The notes beneath the pieces are model-generated. The model had not been told where the DNA came from. It saw nothing but the letters and a program-made list of their open reading frames with translations, and did no database searches. Of a stretch of 64,000 nt of DNA, positions 22,727-33,156 are shown piece after piece. The first letter of the stretch is position 1. Each line of letters begins with the position of its first letter. The DNA comes from Hemerocallis citrina (Eukaryota > Streptophyta > Magnoliopsida > Asparagales > Asphodelaceae): positions 257,924,244-257,988,243 of the forward strand of contig CM030362.1 in assembly GCA_017893485.1 (NCBI GenBank), read 5' to 3'. A program made the position numbers and the translations under genes.

Positions 22727-23315
22727 TGTAACACCCCGCAAAATTGGAAATTACAATTTTGCCCCTGGGTGTTACGCACGCATATTTTGTAATGTGTTTC
22801 ACTACATATTTTGGATTCGTACTATTTATACATTTTCCGTATTGATTTTAGTCAACTAAAATATAATATTTCAATCCCTAGGATTTACGTGCTTCTTACG
22901 TGTTTTGATGCACGTGTTTCCACCACTACGTATAATATTATCTATAGGTTTAAATTATTTATTTTTATGTATTTAAATCTATTTTATAAAACGAAAATTT
23001 ATTTTTCCCCTATTTTGATTAAAATGCATTTTAAGATTTTCTGCACGTATAATGCACGTACTTTCTACGTGTAATGATTTCATCATGAAATACATAAAAT
23101 TAGTAAATATATTTTTCTTATATTATTTTCGATTATATTTAATAACTTTTCATCAATAAAGTCGATTTTCGCATTTTCATGTTTTCACGTGCGACACACG
23201 TGTTTGTTTCGGTGCGCGCATCCTTCCTCGAAATAAATTTAATAAAATGTGTGCACATTTATTTTTGCATTATAAATTTTAATTTAACAAATTTTTACTT
23301 AATAGTGAATAGTGT

Positions 23316-23316
<1 letters not shown>

Positions 23317-23405
<89 letters not shown>
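23317..23405. repeat. (CA)n(TA)n microsatellite
   Basis: About 30 CA units run directly into about 14 TA units. It lies in the U3 part of the solo LTR. Confidence 0.95.
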
Positions 23406-23410
<5 letters not shown>

Positions 23411-24599
23411 TGTATGTAAATGGGCTAATAGTTTATAAATATAAATGTGTAAGGAGTGGTGTAAGGTGGGGGCCCACGGTATGGAAAAGAGCAGGATGCT
23501 CTGATTAAGGATATGGTGTATATGTGGAAATAATGAAGTGAGTATGGTAATTGGATGAAGGCCCACCTTACAAATGTTAAATTGTATTGTACATATGAGT
23601 GCATGTGTGCATGCACACACTTTGTGTGTGGCCGGTTGGTTTTTGGGAGAGAGAGAGAGATGAGAGTTAGTGTGAGAGAGTGGGGAGGAGAAGGGTTTTG
23701 GAGTTAGAGTTGTGAAGAGTGGGGATGTGAAGAGTTGGGGGTTTTTAGGAGTTGAGAAAGTGAAGAGATGAGAATTAATTTAGTAATTTATTAGGTGTAA
23801 AATTTTACAAATTGAACCCTAGCATTGTCCTATAAATAGCAACTCATTTCTCATTCTTTTTCACACCAAAGATAAAATAAATAAGAGAAAGAGGGAAAGA
23901 AAAGAGGGAAAGGAAAAAGAAAGAGAGTAAGAAAAGAAGTGTACTCTTGCTTGGAGCTTTTGCTAGGAGGAGAAGAGGACTAGAGGTGCTTGTGAAGCTA
24001 GGAGTGATGTTCTATCTTTCCTTTCATTGTTCAAACTTCATTGAGGTGGGTGTTCTCTACTTTCTAATTATAGATAATGTGCATGCTAATAATAAAATAA
24101 ATGTGTAGTGTAGAATTTGATTTTGAAAAAGAGTAGAACAAATCTATGCATAGGGTGTAATGAAAGATGCGATGTTTAGAAAATTAATTAACATTATGTT
24201 AGTTGATAATAAGAAAAGAATAATTAATTAGTTTGTCATAAACTAGTATACATGAATGTAGAGATTTTTTTGATTATGTGAATAATTGTTGACATTTTCT
24301 TTTGATAAGCAACTATATTTTTGTAAAGTAAATTTGATGCTATTCAACTCATTGATTGCAAAAGATGTAGTGTGCTACTTTGATTGAATTGAATAAATGC
24401 AAGTTCATGTAATAATTTGAAAGTTAGTTTTATTTTTATGCATTATAAAATTATGAGTTACTGTGAGAAAGTAGACTCAGTATAGACGAACAAATCATAA
24501 TTATATGAAAGATTAGATCAAGAGAAAAATCGAGTGTTGAAGATAATAGAATAACATAAAGTTGGGACAAAAACCCAAGAAACGAGTTTAGGACGTTGG

Positions 24600-24690
24600 G
24601 CGCAACTGGCCTGTTGGCTCGGCCGTGCACTGCTTCTGTGTTCGGCCTGGGTTCGATTCTTACGAAGCCCAAAACATTTTTTTTTCGTTT
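24600..24690 (+). repeat. tRNA-like module in the solo LTR
   Basis: An A-box-like ACTGGCCTGTTGGCTCGG (24605-24622) is followed by a B-box-like GGGTTCGATTCT (24649-24660) and a nine-base T-run (24677-24685). It lies about 770 bp after the TATA box, a position similar to the modules in A1 and A2. Confidence 0.5.
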
Positions 24691-26423
24691 AAATGAACTT
24701 AAGAGCTGATAGTGAGTAGGTCAATTTGGTAAATAGTTTCGAAAGTGGGTCAGTTTGGTAAAAACTTTCAAAAGTTCCGTTGAAACTAGACTTGCAATTT
24801 TGATAGTGAGTAGGTCAATTTGGTAAATAGTTTCGAAAGTGGGTCAGTTTGACTTTCAAAAGTGTTTCATTTTGAAAAATTCTAGGGTTCATAAAACATA
24901 ATGAAGAAATTATTAAAAATAGTTTTTTTTGAGATTTTCATGTACAATTAAGAAAATAGAAGGGAAATTGAGAAAGAAATTTGGGTTATGATTAGAATCT
25001 ATTTAGTAAAGAGTATGACACTTATTTTCTTAAAAAGAGAAAAATATTGTGTTGTGAATCACACTTTTATTTTGTGTAGAAATGTTGATGTGGTTGAAAT
25101 GTATTGCTAAAGTGACTTAAAAATGGATGAAAATATTGTTCATGAAGAAGAATATGGCTGTTGAAAGATTGTGAATAAAAGACTCATGAGTAGTATTAAA
25201 ATGAGACATTGAATCACATTTGTGAATAATTTGAAAGATGAAAATATCTAGATTTAAGACATGATTACTAAAGGGTATGTGTACCCATGTTTTCTTGTAC
25301 ATGAAAGTTTATGACTTAGAGTTGGTAAGACCTCGATACCGACGTTATTGAAAGAAAAGAATTGAGATATGATTTTGGAGATATGGCCATGGAGCTATCT
25401 CATTTTGTTGATTAAGTCCGGTAGGAGGTAAAACTAATTCTTGAATGGAAATTATTCATGTCTTGAACTTAAGAAAAATTTAGGCACATAAGTGAAGATG
25501 TAGTAAACTTAGGGAAACGTAAGTGGGGTGCTCTATATAGTCGGCGGTGGACTCCAAGACTATAGACCCAGTTGGTGGACTGAGGTTGCCCTGTGGGAGA
25601 CGGATTATTATATTTTAATCCGGAACTATGAGGACGGGTCGGCGGTGGACTCCAAGATCTTGAGTAGTCGGACGGATGGATTTTTGTGTTTACCGTCTCC
25701 AATGTATATATATATATACTGGGCTAGAGGGTCACATACGGGACGGTTCGCACGATGTGGAATCTGTTATAACAGCCGGCGGTGGACTCCAAGGCTGGGA
25801 TTCACATTCGTGGAATAGTCTGAACTTTGTTTTGCTACCGGGTAGTTTTCATGGCGAGGGATCGAGCCTTGTATTGTGAAGAACGTAGGCGCTTGCCCTC
25901 GGACCTATGTAGTATGGGATGCATAGAATCCGAACAAGTGTGCATTAGTGTCATCCTAGTATAGAAATGTGTGCATTAGGCATTAAGGCATGACATACAC
26001 TTATATTTAGAATAATCACTTTTGACACTTTACTTGTTCATTCAATCTTTTTGTGATTGTTAAAGTATGAGATCGTTATACTATTCCCGGCATAGAGAGG
26101 ATAGCCGTGTATAACACTTCGTCAGTTGTAAATAACTGACATGCCCACAGATTGACATGCAGGTAATGGACTATTCATGGAGTTATAAAGTGGATATGCT
26201 GTTGCTGTTTAGAAGTTAAAGATGTTGCAAATGATGTTAAAGTTATACAAGTTGTATTTCATTGTTGTAATCTTTTAGTCTTCTGCTGTGTAAAAACCAA
26301 GTGTAAAGGAACTCTGATGTATTGTGAATAAAAAGTTTTAAATTCCTTGTAAAATTGTACAAAGTGAAGTAAAGATCCTGTGAAATCTCGAATTTATCCT
26401 TATTTGAAATTCGGGGTGTTACA

Positions 26424-27545
26424 GTTTTATAAAGGAGGATATTTATATTAAGCAACCACCTGGTTTCAAACATGAACAATTCCCAAATCAAGTTTTTAAA
26501 TTGAAAAAGGCTTTATATGGTCTTAAATAAGCACCTCGTGCTTGGTATGATCAATTGAAGACTTTTCTTTTAGAAACTGGTTTTGAAATAGGTAAAGTAG
26601 ATACTACATTGTTTATTAGGAGAAAAGAAACCGATATTTTGATCATACAAATATATGTAGATGACATAATCTTTGGTTCTACTAATAGTAATCTATGTCA
26701 AGAGTTTGCTAATACCATGAAAAATGAGTTTGAGATGAGTCACATGGGTGAACTCAATTATTTCCTTGGACTACAAATTAAGCAGTCACCAAATGGCATA
26801 TTTATCAATCAAGGAAAATATGCTAAGGAATTACTCAAACGGTTTGGCATGGATAACACGAGTAGTAAGACCACACCTATGGCTACTACCACTACCCTTG
26901 ACAAAGAAGAATTAGGTAAGAGTATCGATCAAAAACTCTATCGAGGTATGATTGGCTCACTCTTATATATAACTGCTAGTAGACCAGACATTATGTTTAG
27001 TGTATGTTTGTGTGCTAGATATCAGTCAAGTCCTAAAGAGTCTCACTTAAAAGCTGTGAAACATATTTTAATATACATTAAAGGCACGTCTGAGTATGGT
27101 CTATTTTATCTACGCACCGATAATTTTCAACTTTTGTCGTATAGTGACGCTGATTTTGCTGGCAGTAAAACTGACCGCAAAAGTACTAGTGGAACATTTC
27201 ACTTTTTGGGACACTCCCTAGTCTCTAGGTGCAGTAAGAAGCAAAATTCAGTATCTCTATCTACTACAGAAACTGAATATATTGCTGGAAGTTTGGCTTG
27301 TGCCCAAATTTTGTGGATGAAACAAACTCTATTAGATTATGGTATTTTATTTTCAAAATCTGCAATAATGTGTGATAATACCAGTACCATTAATTTATCT
27401 AAAAATCCGGTTCAACATTCACGTACAAAAGACATTGATATTAGACATCATTTTCTACGTGATCATGTTTAAAGGGAGATATATCTTTAGACTTTATTTT
27501 TACTGATAAACAAGTAACAGATATCTTTACTAAACCACTTTAGGA
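26424..27545 (+). pseudogene. copia reverse transcriptase (rest) and RNase H
   Basis: This continues the frame broken at 22726. Motifs are KQPPGFK (about 26455), ALYGLK followed by a TAA where Gln is normal (26527-26529), the catalytic YVDDIIFGSTN (about 26655), and LLYITASRPDIMFSV. RNase H follows, with SDADFAGSKTDRKSTSG (about 27143), SLSTTETEY and CDNTSTINLSKNP. A TAA at 27470-27472 is premature; related sequence (TDKQVTDIFTKPL) continues to about 27545. The catalytic residues of both domains are present. Confidence 0.9.
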
Positions 27546-27599
27546 AGACACATTTATCACCTTAAGAAGAGAACTAGGAATTTGCAGTTTTTATGATAT

Positions 27600-28190
27600 T
27601 TCTTGATTTTTTTATATGGTTAGTCGACTTAGAAATAATTTTCGGTCGACTTCCCAAGTATTTTTCGAGATTTTTTGTTTTTTGTTTTTTAGTGCTCTGG
27701 ACAGTCGACTGTGAACAGTACTCAGTCAGCTACCAGAAGTATTACTTGAGTTTTTTCGTTTGTTTTATTTGCTCTCGACTAAGTCGACTATTCCTAAAAA
27801 CCAATCGACTGACGCGCTTCAGTCTGTTTTTTTTTATTCGAAAATAGCACACCTTTTGAGGCGATTTCTTTTACTCTTTTTTACCCTTTGACCGATCTGA
27901 TCCCTTGATTACTCATAGACTCAATCTCAGCCTTTGATTCTAAAGGAAAAACCCTAGTTCCCTTCTTTTCATTATCTCTATCTCTTTGAAGACATAGATA
28001 GTCGGCTGCTCCTCATCCTGACGATTTCAGATTTTTGAAGCTCACAAATTGAAGACTTCGTTCAAATTTCGAGTCAATCTCTTGTTGAAGTTCTTTCCAA
28101 GATCTCTTGAAGTCATGTGATTCTCTTTGCCTCTCATTGTTGGTATAACTCCTTCATTTCTTTTCTTGTTTAGTGTTTTGGGTTTGAATC
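27600..28190 (+). other. Pol-ORF3 spacer with GTCGAC palindromes
   Basis: No coding sequence is recognised. Three pairs of GTCGAC-type motifs lie at about 27622-27650, 27702-27730 and 27775-27812. The later part is pyrimidine-rich and runs up to the start of ORF3. In Sireviruses the third ORF is thought to be reached by splicing, and the pyrimidine-rich tract could serve as an acceptor region; that is inference. Confidence 0.5.
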
Positions 28191-29294
28191 ATGCCTCCTA
28201 AAAGATCACGTAGTTCTAATATTGAGGAAGGACAATCTTCTAGCAATTACCTTCAATATCTTAGGAACCCAAACCTTGTTGAGAAACTTTTTCTCATTTG
28301 TCAAATTGCTATCTTTCCAAGAAGATTTGTAAATTTTCCTGATTTAGAAAGATTCCCTTTAGCCCCATTATTTGAACAATGTGGGTTATTTAACTTGCTT
28401 TCCCTTATTAATCAACCGTATTACTATCCACAACTTATATATTTGTTTTATACAAATATGAGAGCTGTAAATTTCGAGGATGGTAACGAAATAATTATTA
28501 CTACTACGGTAAAAAATATTCGTATCAGGTTGACTCTTGCAAAATTGGGAATTATTTTGGGTATTCCATATGAAGGATTAGATTTAGGGGAGATTGATAT
28601 GGATGACGACTCTATCCATTCAAAAATCTTTTTGCCAAATCGCGGTCCCCAAATGTCCAACCAAACAATTACACCACTTGCTAAGCTAGTTGCAAGAATT
28701 TTGTCGTATAACATTATCCCTAAAATGGGGAGTTACGATCAATTTTCTCACGAGTTGCAACAAGCTGTCTATGCGATTTTTGGCAACATTCAAGTAAATT
28801 GGAGTCAAGTCATTTTCAATCGTCTTCATAAGGCTCATACTTCTTTTCTTCCTTTTGGTGCAATACTTACTCATATTTTCAATTTCTATGAAGTTGATCT
28901 TGCTTCTGAGTCTAGTGTAGTCACTCATTATGAGTTTTTTGATCGTGAGAGTTTAGCTCGTATGAAAATTCTTCACTCTCCTCCTCGAAGAAATACCCCT
29001 CCTATCCCCGTAACCACTTCAGCTCGTCAGTCTTCTGCTTCTAGTTCATCTCGTCCTCATACTGATTTTGATGATTCTAGGAGTCTTTACACTTCTGTAA
29101 ATTATCTCATGAATCGTCAGGACACCCTTGAAGCCAGTATTTCCCATCTTACTCACTTGTTCACTTCCCAGTTTCCACCTCCACCTCCTCCCTCTCAAGG
29201 TGCCGCAAACGATGATGAAGACCAAGTAGGATTAGCTATATCTTTTCTATATTTTCTACTTTTTATTTATTTTCTATTTTATGTTGTCTTTTGA
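28191..29294 (+). CDS. Sirevirus-type third ORF (env-like position)
   Basis: An intact 367-residue frame from MPPKRSRSS to a stop at 29292-29294. The N-terminus is basic and Ser-rich. The middle (about residues 60-260) resembles the 'putative plant transposon protein' domain found in third ORFs of Sireviruses and many degenerate plant proteins (YLFYTNMR, GIPYEGLDL, then VVTHYEFFDRESLARM). A Ser/Pro-rich region follows (about 260-290), then SISHLTHLFTSQF, a run of seven Pro, and a very hydrophobic end (about 348-367) that could be a membrane segment. It is the only long unbroken frame of this element. A role in envelope function is unproven; position and hydrophobic tail are the only hints. 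Confidence 0.75.
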   Translation: MPPKRSRSSNIEEGQSSSNYLQYLRNPNLVEKLFLICQIAIFPRRFVNFPDLERFPLAPLFEQCGLFNLLSLINQPYYYPQLIYLFYTNMRAVNFEDGNEIIITTTVKNIRIRLTLAKLGIILGIPYEGLDLGEIDMDDDSIHSKIFLPNRGPQMSNQTITPLAKLVARILSYNIIPKMGSYDQFSHELQQAVYAIFGNIQVNWSQVIFNRLHKAHTSFLPFGAILTHIFNFYEVDLASESSVVTHYEFFDRESLARMKILHSPPRRNTPPIPVTTSARQSSASSSSRPHTDFDDSRSLYTSVNYLMNRQDTLEASISHLTHLFTSQFPPPPPPSQGAANDDEDQVGLAISFLYFLLFIYFLFYVVF

Positions 29295-29592
29295 ACAATG
29301 TACTTTGAATTTCATATGTATAACTTTGCTTTGGTTTTGGCTTGTGTTTGTTCTCTTGCAATCTGTTCCTCTTTATTTTTTCTCCTTCTATTTTTTGTTG
29401 ATGCCAAAGGGGGAGAAAAGGCTTGTGTATGTTATATGTGTATATGTTGTATGTGTATATGTTGTTTGCATTTGGTGCATGTTTTTGTGCATGTTTTTAA
29501 CTTATGCATATTGTACATTAGTTAGGGGGAGCATTTGTATTTTTTATTATTATTGTAAGCTATTGTGTTGTCATCATCAAAAAAGGGGAGAA
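29295..29592 (+). promoter_or_regulatory. 3' untranslated region with polypurine tracts
   Basis: Purine-rich tracts occur at about 29403-29421 (CCAAAGGGGGAGAAAAGG), 29524-29533 (AGGGGGAGC) and immediately before the 3' LTR at 29579-29592 (AAAAAGGGGAGAA). Multiple polypurine tracts of this type are a described feature of Sireviruses. The last one is the likely plus-strand primer. Confidence 0.8.
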
Positions 29593-30588
29593 TGTTGATT
29601 CTTGGATTTGATGACTACAACACAATGCAAAGTTGTGCTACTTCTTATATATTGCAGGATGTATCAATAACAATTACACAAAGGCAAAGTTGATCCAATA
29701 AAGCTCTAAAAGAAAATTTGATCAAGTCAAGCAATCTTCAACAACTAAAGACTGGCTCAAGCTCAAATTTAAGACTCAAGATCAAGACAAGATTCAGTGA
29801 TTCAATGTGTTTTATTAAATGTCTTGTAAACAATTGTAATTTTATTTCTTTGAGTCTTAGATTGATGTAATAGCCTCGTCATACACACACACTCACACAT
29901 ATCTTTATAATTGAGTATTTTCTCACAAGTTTAAAGGTCGAAACAAGCTTGATTAAGATCATCTGTTGAGTACCAGTCGACTGTACTAGTACGAAACTGT
30001 CTGAACCTTTTTAAACTCTGGCCAGTCGAGTCATCATGGCAACCCAGTCGACTGTTCAAGTCGTTTCAAAAGATTTCAGAATTTAAAACTTGTTTTTCGA
30101 ATTTAAAAGTTTTATATCCATTTTAAATCAGTTTTATTAATTGTTTTACAACGTCCTAGTGATTCCTCTCTATAAATAGAGCCTAGAAATCACTATGGAT
30201 GTAGGTCGGGAGGACCGAACCAGGATACATCGCTGTGTACTCTGTGGTTGATTCTCTATGTGGTTGTATTTTCTTTACTTGCATTTTAATATCTTTGTGA
30301 AACTTGTCTGACAAGTCGACTGTCCCTCTTCTATAAGTCGACTAATCAGACTGGTATAACATAATCTTCGAAAACTTTTCTGACAAGTCAACTGAGTTCC
30401 GCTATAAGTCGACTGGTCAGACTTGTATAAAATACTCTTCTATTCTGATGCCCTAGTCGACTGTATTCCTTTTTCAAGTCGACTGGACAGTAAGAAAAGT
30501 TCGATTTTGTTATTATTTTTTATACAACACTATTCACCCCCCCCCCCCCCCTCTCTAGTGTTTCTTGCCTTGCCTACAGGATCCAACA
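29593..30588 (+). repeat. 3' LTR of copia element (internally deleted)
   Basis: A 996-bp LTR starting TGTTGATTCTTGG and ending AGGATCCAACA. It matches the 5' LTR but jumps from 30199 to the equivalent of 18539, losing 512 bp including the 72-bp duplication. The four-base TGGA is shared at both edges of the loss. The TATA box remains (about 30170, CTATAAATAG). A C-run of about 16 lies at 30537-30551. Confidence 0.9.
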
Positions 30589-31135
30589 AAAACGGGTTTC
30601 GGGTATAGGTTAGAGGTATAGGTAGTTAGGTGGGTTTGGGGTAATGGGTTTGGGTAGGAGAGATAAATGGGTTTGAATATAGGGTTAATGGATAAATATG
30701 AAGGGGTTTAAAAGCAGGTTAGGGTAAATATCCAATAAAAATAATAATAGAACTTTATAGAAATACTAATAATAATAATAAAAACAATAACAATAACAAT
30801 AATAACAACAACAGTATTAAAAATAACAGTAAAAAATAATTATACTGACAATAATAATAATAAGAAAAGTGATAAAAACAATAATAGTACTAATAATAAC
30901 AGTAGTAGTAATAATAACAGAGATCAAAGTAATAATCACAAAAATAAGATGTGTATTACAATATAAAATTCATAGAAAATAGTTACTATAAAATTATTGA
31001 TTGAAAAATTAGATTTTAATAGAAGATTCAATAATACATTTTGACAAAAGAATTTGAAAACCGAAAAAATAATTTGAGAAAATGTTAAATACAGAAAATA
31101 CACAAAAATACGTTTTTGGGAAAACAGGGGTTACA
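30589..31135 (-). repeat. 5' LTR of B1, second part
   Basis: This resumes exactly where 17398 stops (after the AAAAC duplication) and matches 12650-13210, including the trinucleotide array. It ends GGGGTTACA at 31135, followed by the CACAA duplication and L1 sequence. Total LTR length without the copia element is about 3.78 kb, close to 3.82 kb for the other LTR. Confidence 0.9.
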
Positions 31136-31140
31136 CACAA

Positions 31141-31418
31141 AGAACATAACTGACCTGTAGCTATATTTCTCTTATTGAGGACATCAACAGTAAGGAGTCT
31201 ATTGTTAATAGCGAGCCAAGATAGGATTTTTGCCTTAAGCGGAGCACAGCAACTCCAAATGCTTTTAGTGAAAGGGGAGTATACACCTCCGTGGTTGAAA
31301 AAGTTATAAAATGATTTAACCGAAAAGGAACCAGAATTGGTCCAACGCCAAATAAAATCTTCTTTGGGTTGCCAAGCGTAGCTGTTTAAGAGCGAAATGA
31401 GGTGAAGGAAGACCGGCT

Positions 31419-31457
<39 letters not shown>

Positions 31458-31909
31458 AGATCACTTGAGAACGAAATAAACCACTCTCTGTTGTTGTTAT
31501 GGACTGAAAGATAGTCTGACACTTTTGCAGCAGGGTTGAGAGCGACACAGAAGAGAGCCGGATAAGTGGAAGCCAGCTTCAGATTGCCTATCCAAAGGTC
31601 AGTCCAGAACTTGGTCTTAGAACCATCAGCACAAACATGAAAAATACTACAATGAAAGGGGTCAATAACATTCCACACCCCTTGCCAAAATGACGATGCT
31701 CTAGACGAAAGAGAGGGGCAAAACTCCCAAACCCTCTAACGTCGGAAGCATATTTTAGAAATCAGACGGGCCCAGGGAAGTTACTTTTCCTTAAGCATTC
31801 TCCATAAACATTTAACCAATAACGCTATGTTTTGATTTCTAAGATTGAGGACACCCAAACCTCCAGATGCCTTAGAAGAGCAGACCAACTTCCAGTTACA
31901 GAGATGAGT
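31141..31909 (-). pseudogene. LINE-1a ORF2 linker and first half of zf-RVT
   Basis: The 31678-31480 frame reads WNVIDPFHCSIFHVCADG and FWTDLWIGN, the standard L1 region after reverse transcriptase. A run of about 31 G (31426-31456) gives a polyproline reading and is likely a slippage expansion. A frame at about 31330-31141 reads KAKILSWLAINNRLLTVD and ends with CSLC, the first cysteine pair of zf-RVT. The remaining residues of the domain are at 9392-9340, on the far side of B1. Confidence 0.8.
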
Positions 31910-33150
31910 TCAAGCTCTATATATGTCAGAGCCAGACCAGAAGAAATTTCTTCTGATTTGGTCAATCCTGTTGATAACCCAAGAAGGAACGTAGAAAAAG
32001 GACATCATATATAAGGGAATAGAAGTGAGGACCACATTTACCATAATCAATCTGCCTCCTCTAGAAAGGTTTTTTCCCGTCCACAAGTTAAGTCTGGACT
32101 CAACTTTATCAATCATCAGAAGCCAGTCCGATGTGTTTAGCTTGCCCCATCTCAAAGGAATCCCAAGATACTTAATCGGGAACGAAGAGGCATTACAATT
32201 GAAGAATTGGGCAATCTCTAATTGACGATTGTTAGAACCTCCAAGCCAAAGAACCGAAGATTTGTGGAAATTAATCGATAAACCTGACGCACTTTCAAAG
32301 ATATAAAGAAATAGTTTAAGGTTACGAAGGGTGCACCCGTTGGGTTTGGCAAAGATAATAGTGTCATCAACATATTGTAAGTTGAGGACTCCTCGAAAGC
32401 TGTGGGAACCGCCAAGTCCTTCAATGAGATTAGCGTCCCAGGCGTTCTTCAGCAATTTACTGAAGACATCCACCACAAGAGTGAACAGAAGAGAGGAGAT
32501 AGGGTCGCCCTGACGAAGGCCACACTTACACTTGAATTTGTTGCCTTCCGATCCGTTCATAAGAATGGACGAAGTGCCAGCAAAGAGGCTGGACTTAATC
32601 CAAGCTATCCACTTAGGACCAAAACCCCTATGGAGAAGAATATCAAAAAGAAAGTCCCAACTCACTTTATCATAAGCCTTTTCAAAATCTAATTTTAACA
32701 TTATCCCCTGAGAGTTGGATTTATGGCATTGAGAGATAATTTCTTGGGCTGAAGCCACAGAATCAAGAATAAAACGATCTTTAATAGAACCCGACTGGGC
32801 GGGATCAATAAGAGGAGAAATGACTAGGCTCAGGCGATTAGAAAGAACTTTCATAATGATCTTGAACGTAGTATGTAGGAGACTAATCGGTCGAAAATTA
32901 GAAACAGAATTCGCACCGATAATTTTGGGAATGAGGACAATGTGAGCGTAATTAATACGATCAAAGAAAAAGGATCCCTGGTGGAGATCAGCGAACATAT
33001 CTAAGAGATCATCTTTAAGATAATCCTAGAGTTTTGGAAAAAGAAGGAAGGAAAGCCATCAGGGCCTGGAGCAGAATCACTTTTTAATGAGAAAACAGCA
33101 GATTTAATCTCCTCCAGAGAAAAGGGAGCCTTCAAGCTAGTCAAATCATG
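31910..33150 (-). pseudogene. LINE-1a ORF2 reverse transcriptase domain
   Basis: The reading starts with SAPGPDGFPSFFF (about 33085-33040). A frameshift near 33020 leads into the long frame at 32998-31910. Motifs in order: NFRPISLLHTTFKII, SGSIKDRFILDSV, LDFEKAYDKVSW, GLRQGDPISSLLF, the catalytic LQYVDDTIIF, then YLGIPL and GGRLIMVNVVL. All are standard for plant L1 elements. The catalytic aspartates are intact. The frame stops near 31910 and similarity continues in other frames. Confidence 0.9.
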
Positions 33151-33156
33151 AGATTC

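Larger units (their letters stand above)
22727..26423 (+). mobile_element. Solo LTR of family A inside the copia RT
   Basis: A 3,697-bp sequence starts TGTAACACCCC and ends GGGGTGTTACA, with the duplication GTTTT at 22722-22726 and 26424-26428. It contains no primer site or coding DNA, and the copia frame is restored if it and one duplication are ignored, so it is a solo LTR left by LTR-LTR recombination. It holds a (CA)n(TA)n tract (23317-23405), a TATA box (about 23830, CTATAAATAG), a tRNA-like module (24600-24690), the GGCGGTGGACTCCAAG repeats and the conserved block near 25890. It is somewhat diverged from the A1 and A2 LTRs. Confidence 0.9.
17399..30588 (+). mobile_element. Ty1/copia element, Sirevirus-like, interrupted
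   Basis: This is a complete-ended copia element with LTRs 17399-18921 and 29593-30588, a primer site, gag, a coiled-coil region, protease, integrase, reverse transcriptase/RNase H, and a third ORF (28191-29294). It has polypurine motifs and the duplication AAAAC at 17394-17398 and 30589-30593. A third ORF after pol, the phrase CCAAAGGGGGAGAAA and abundant palindromes point to the Sirevirus (SIRE/Maximus) group. Coding parts carry stops and frameshifts, and reverse transcriptase is split by a solo LTR at 22727-26423. Confidence 0.9.
9393..31135 (-). mobile_element. Non-autonomous gypsy-type element B1 (family B), interrupted
   Basis: Two long LTRs (9393-13210 and 14162-31135, the latter split by the copia element) flank only 951 bp of internal DNA (13211-14161) with no gag or pol. 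The internal region keeps a primer site at its right end (reverse complement TGGTATCAGAGC) and a polypurine-like end at its left. The element reads right to left. A 5-bp duplication CACAA flanks it (9388-9392 and 31136-31140). The LTRs, leader and 3' internal end are homologous to B2 (53502-62258), which encodes gag and pol. It fits the large non-autonomous LTR element (LARD-like) class, although the LTRs are unusually large relative to the interior. Confidence 0.85.

Noticed and set aside
23179..23508. 109-residue frame with a THTHTH run
   Set aside because: It translates the (CA)n(TA)n tract of the solo LTR.
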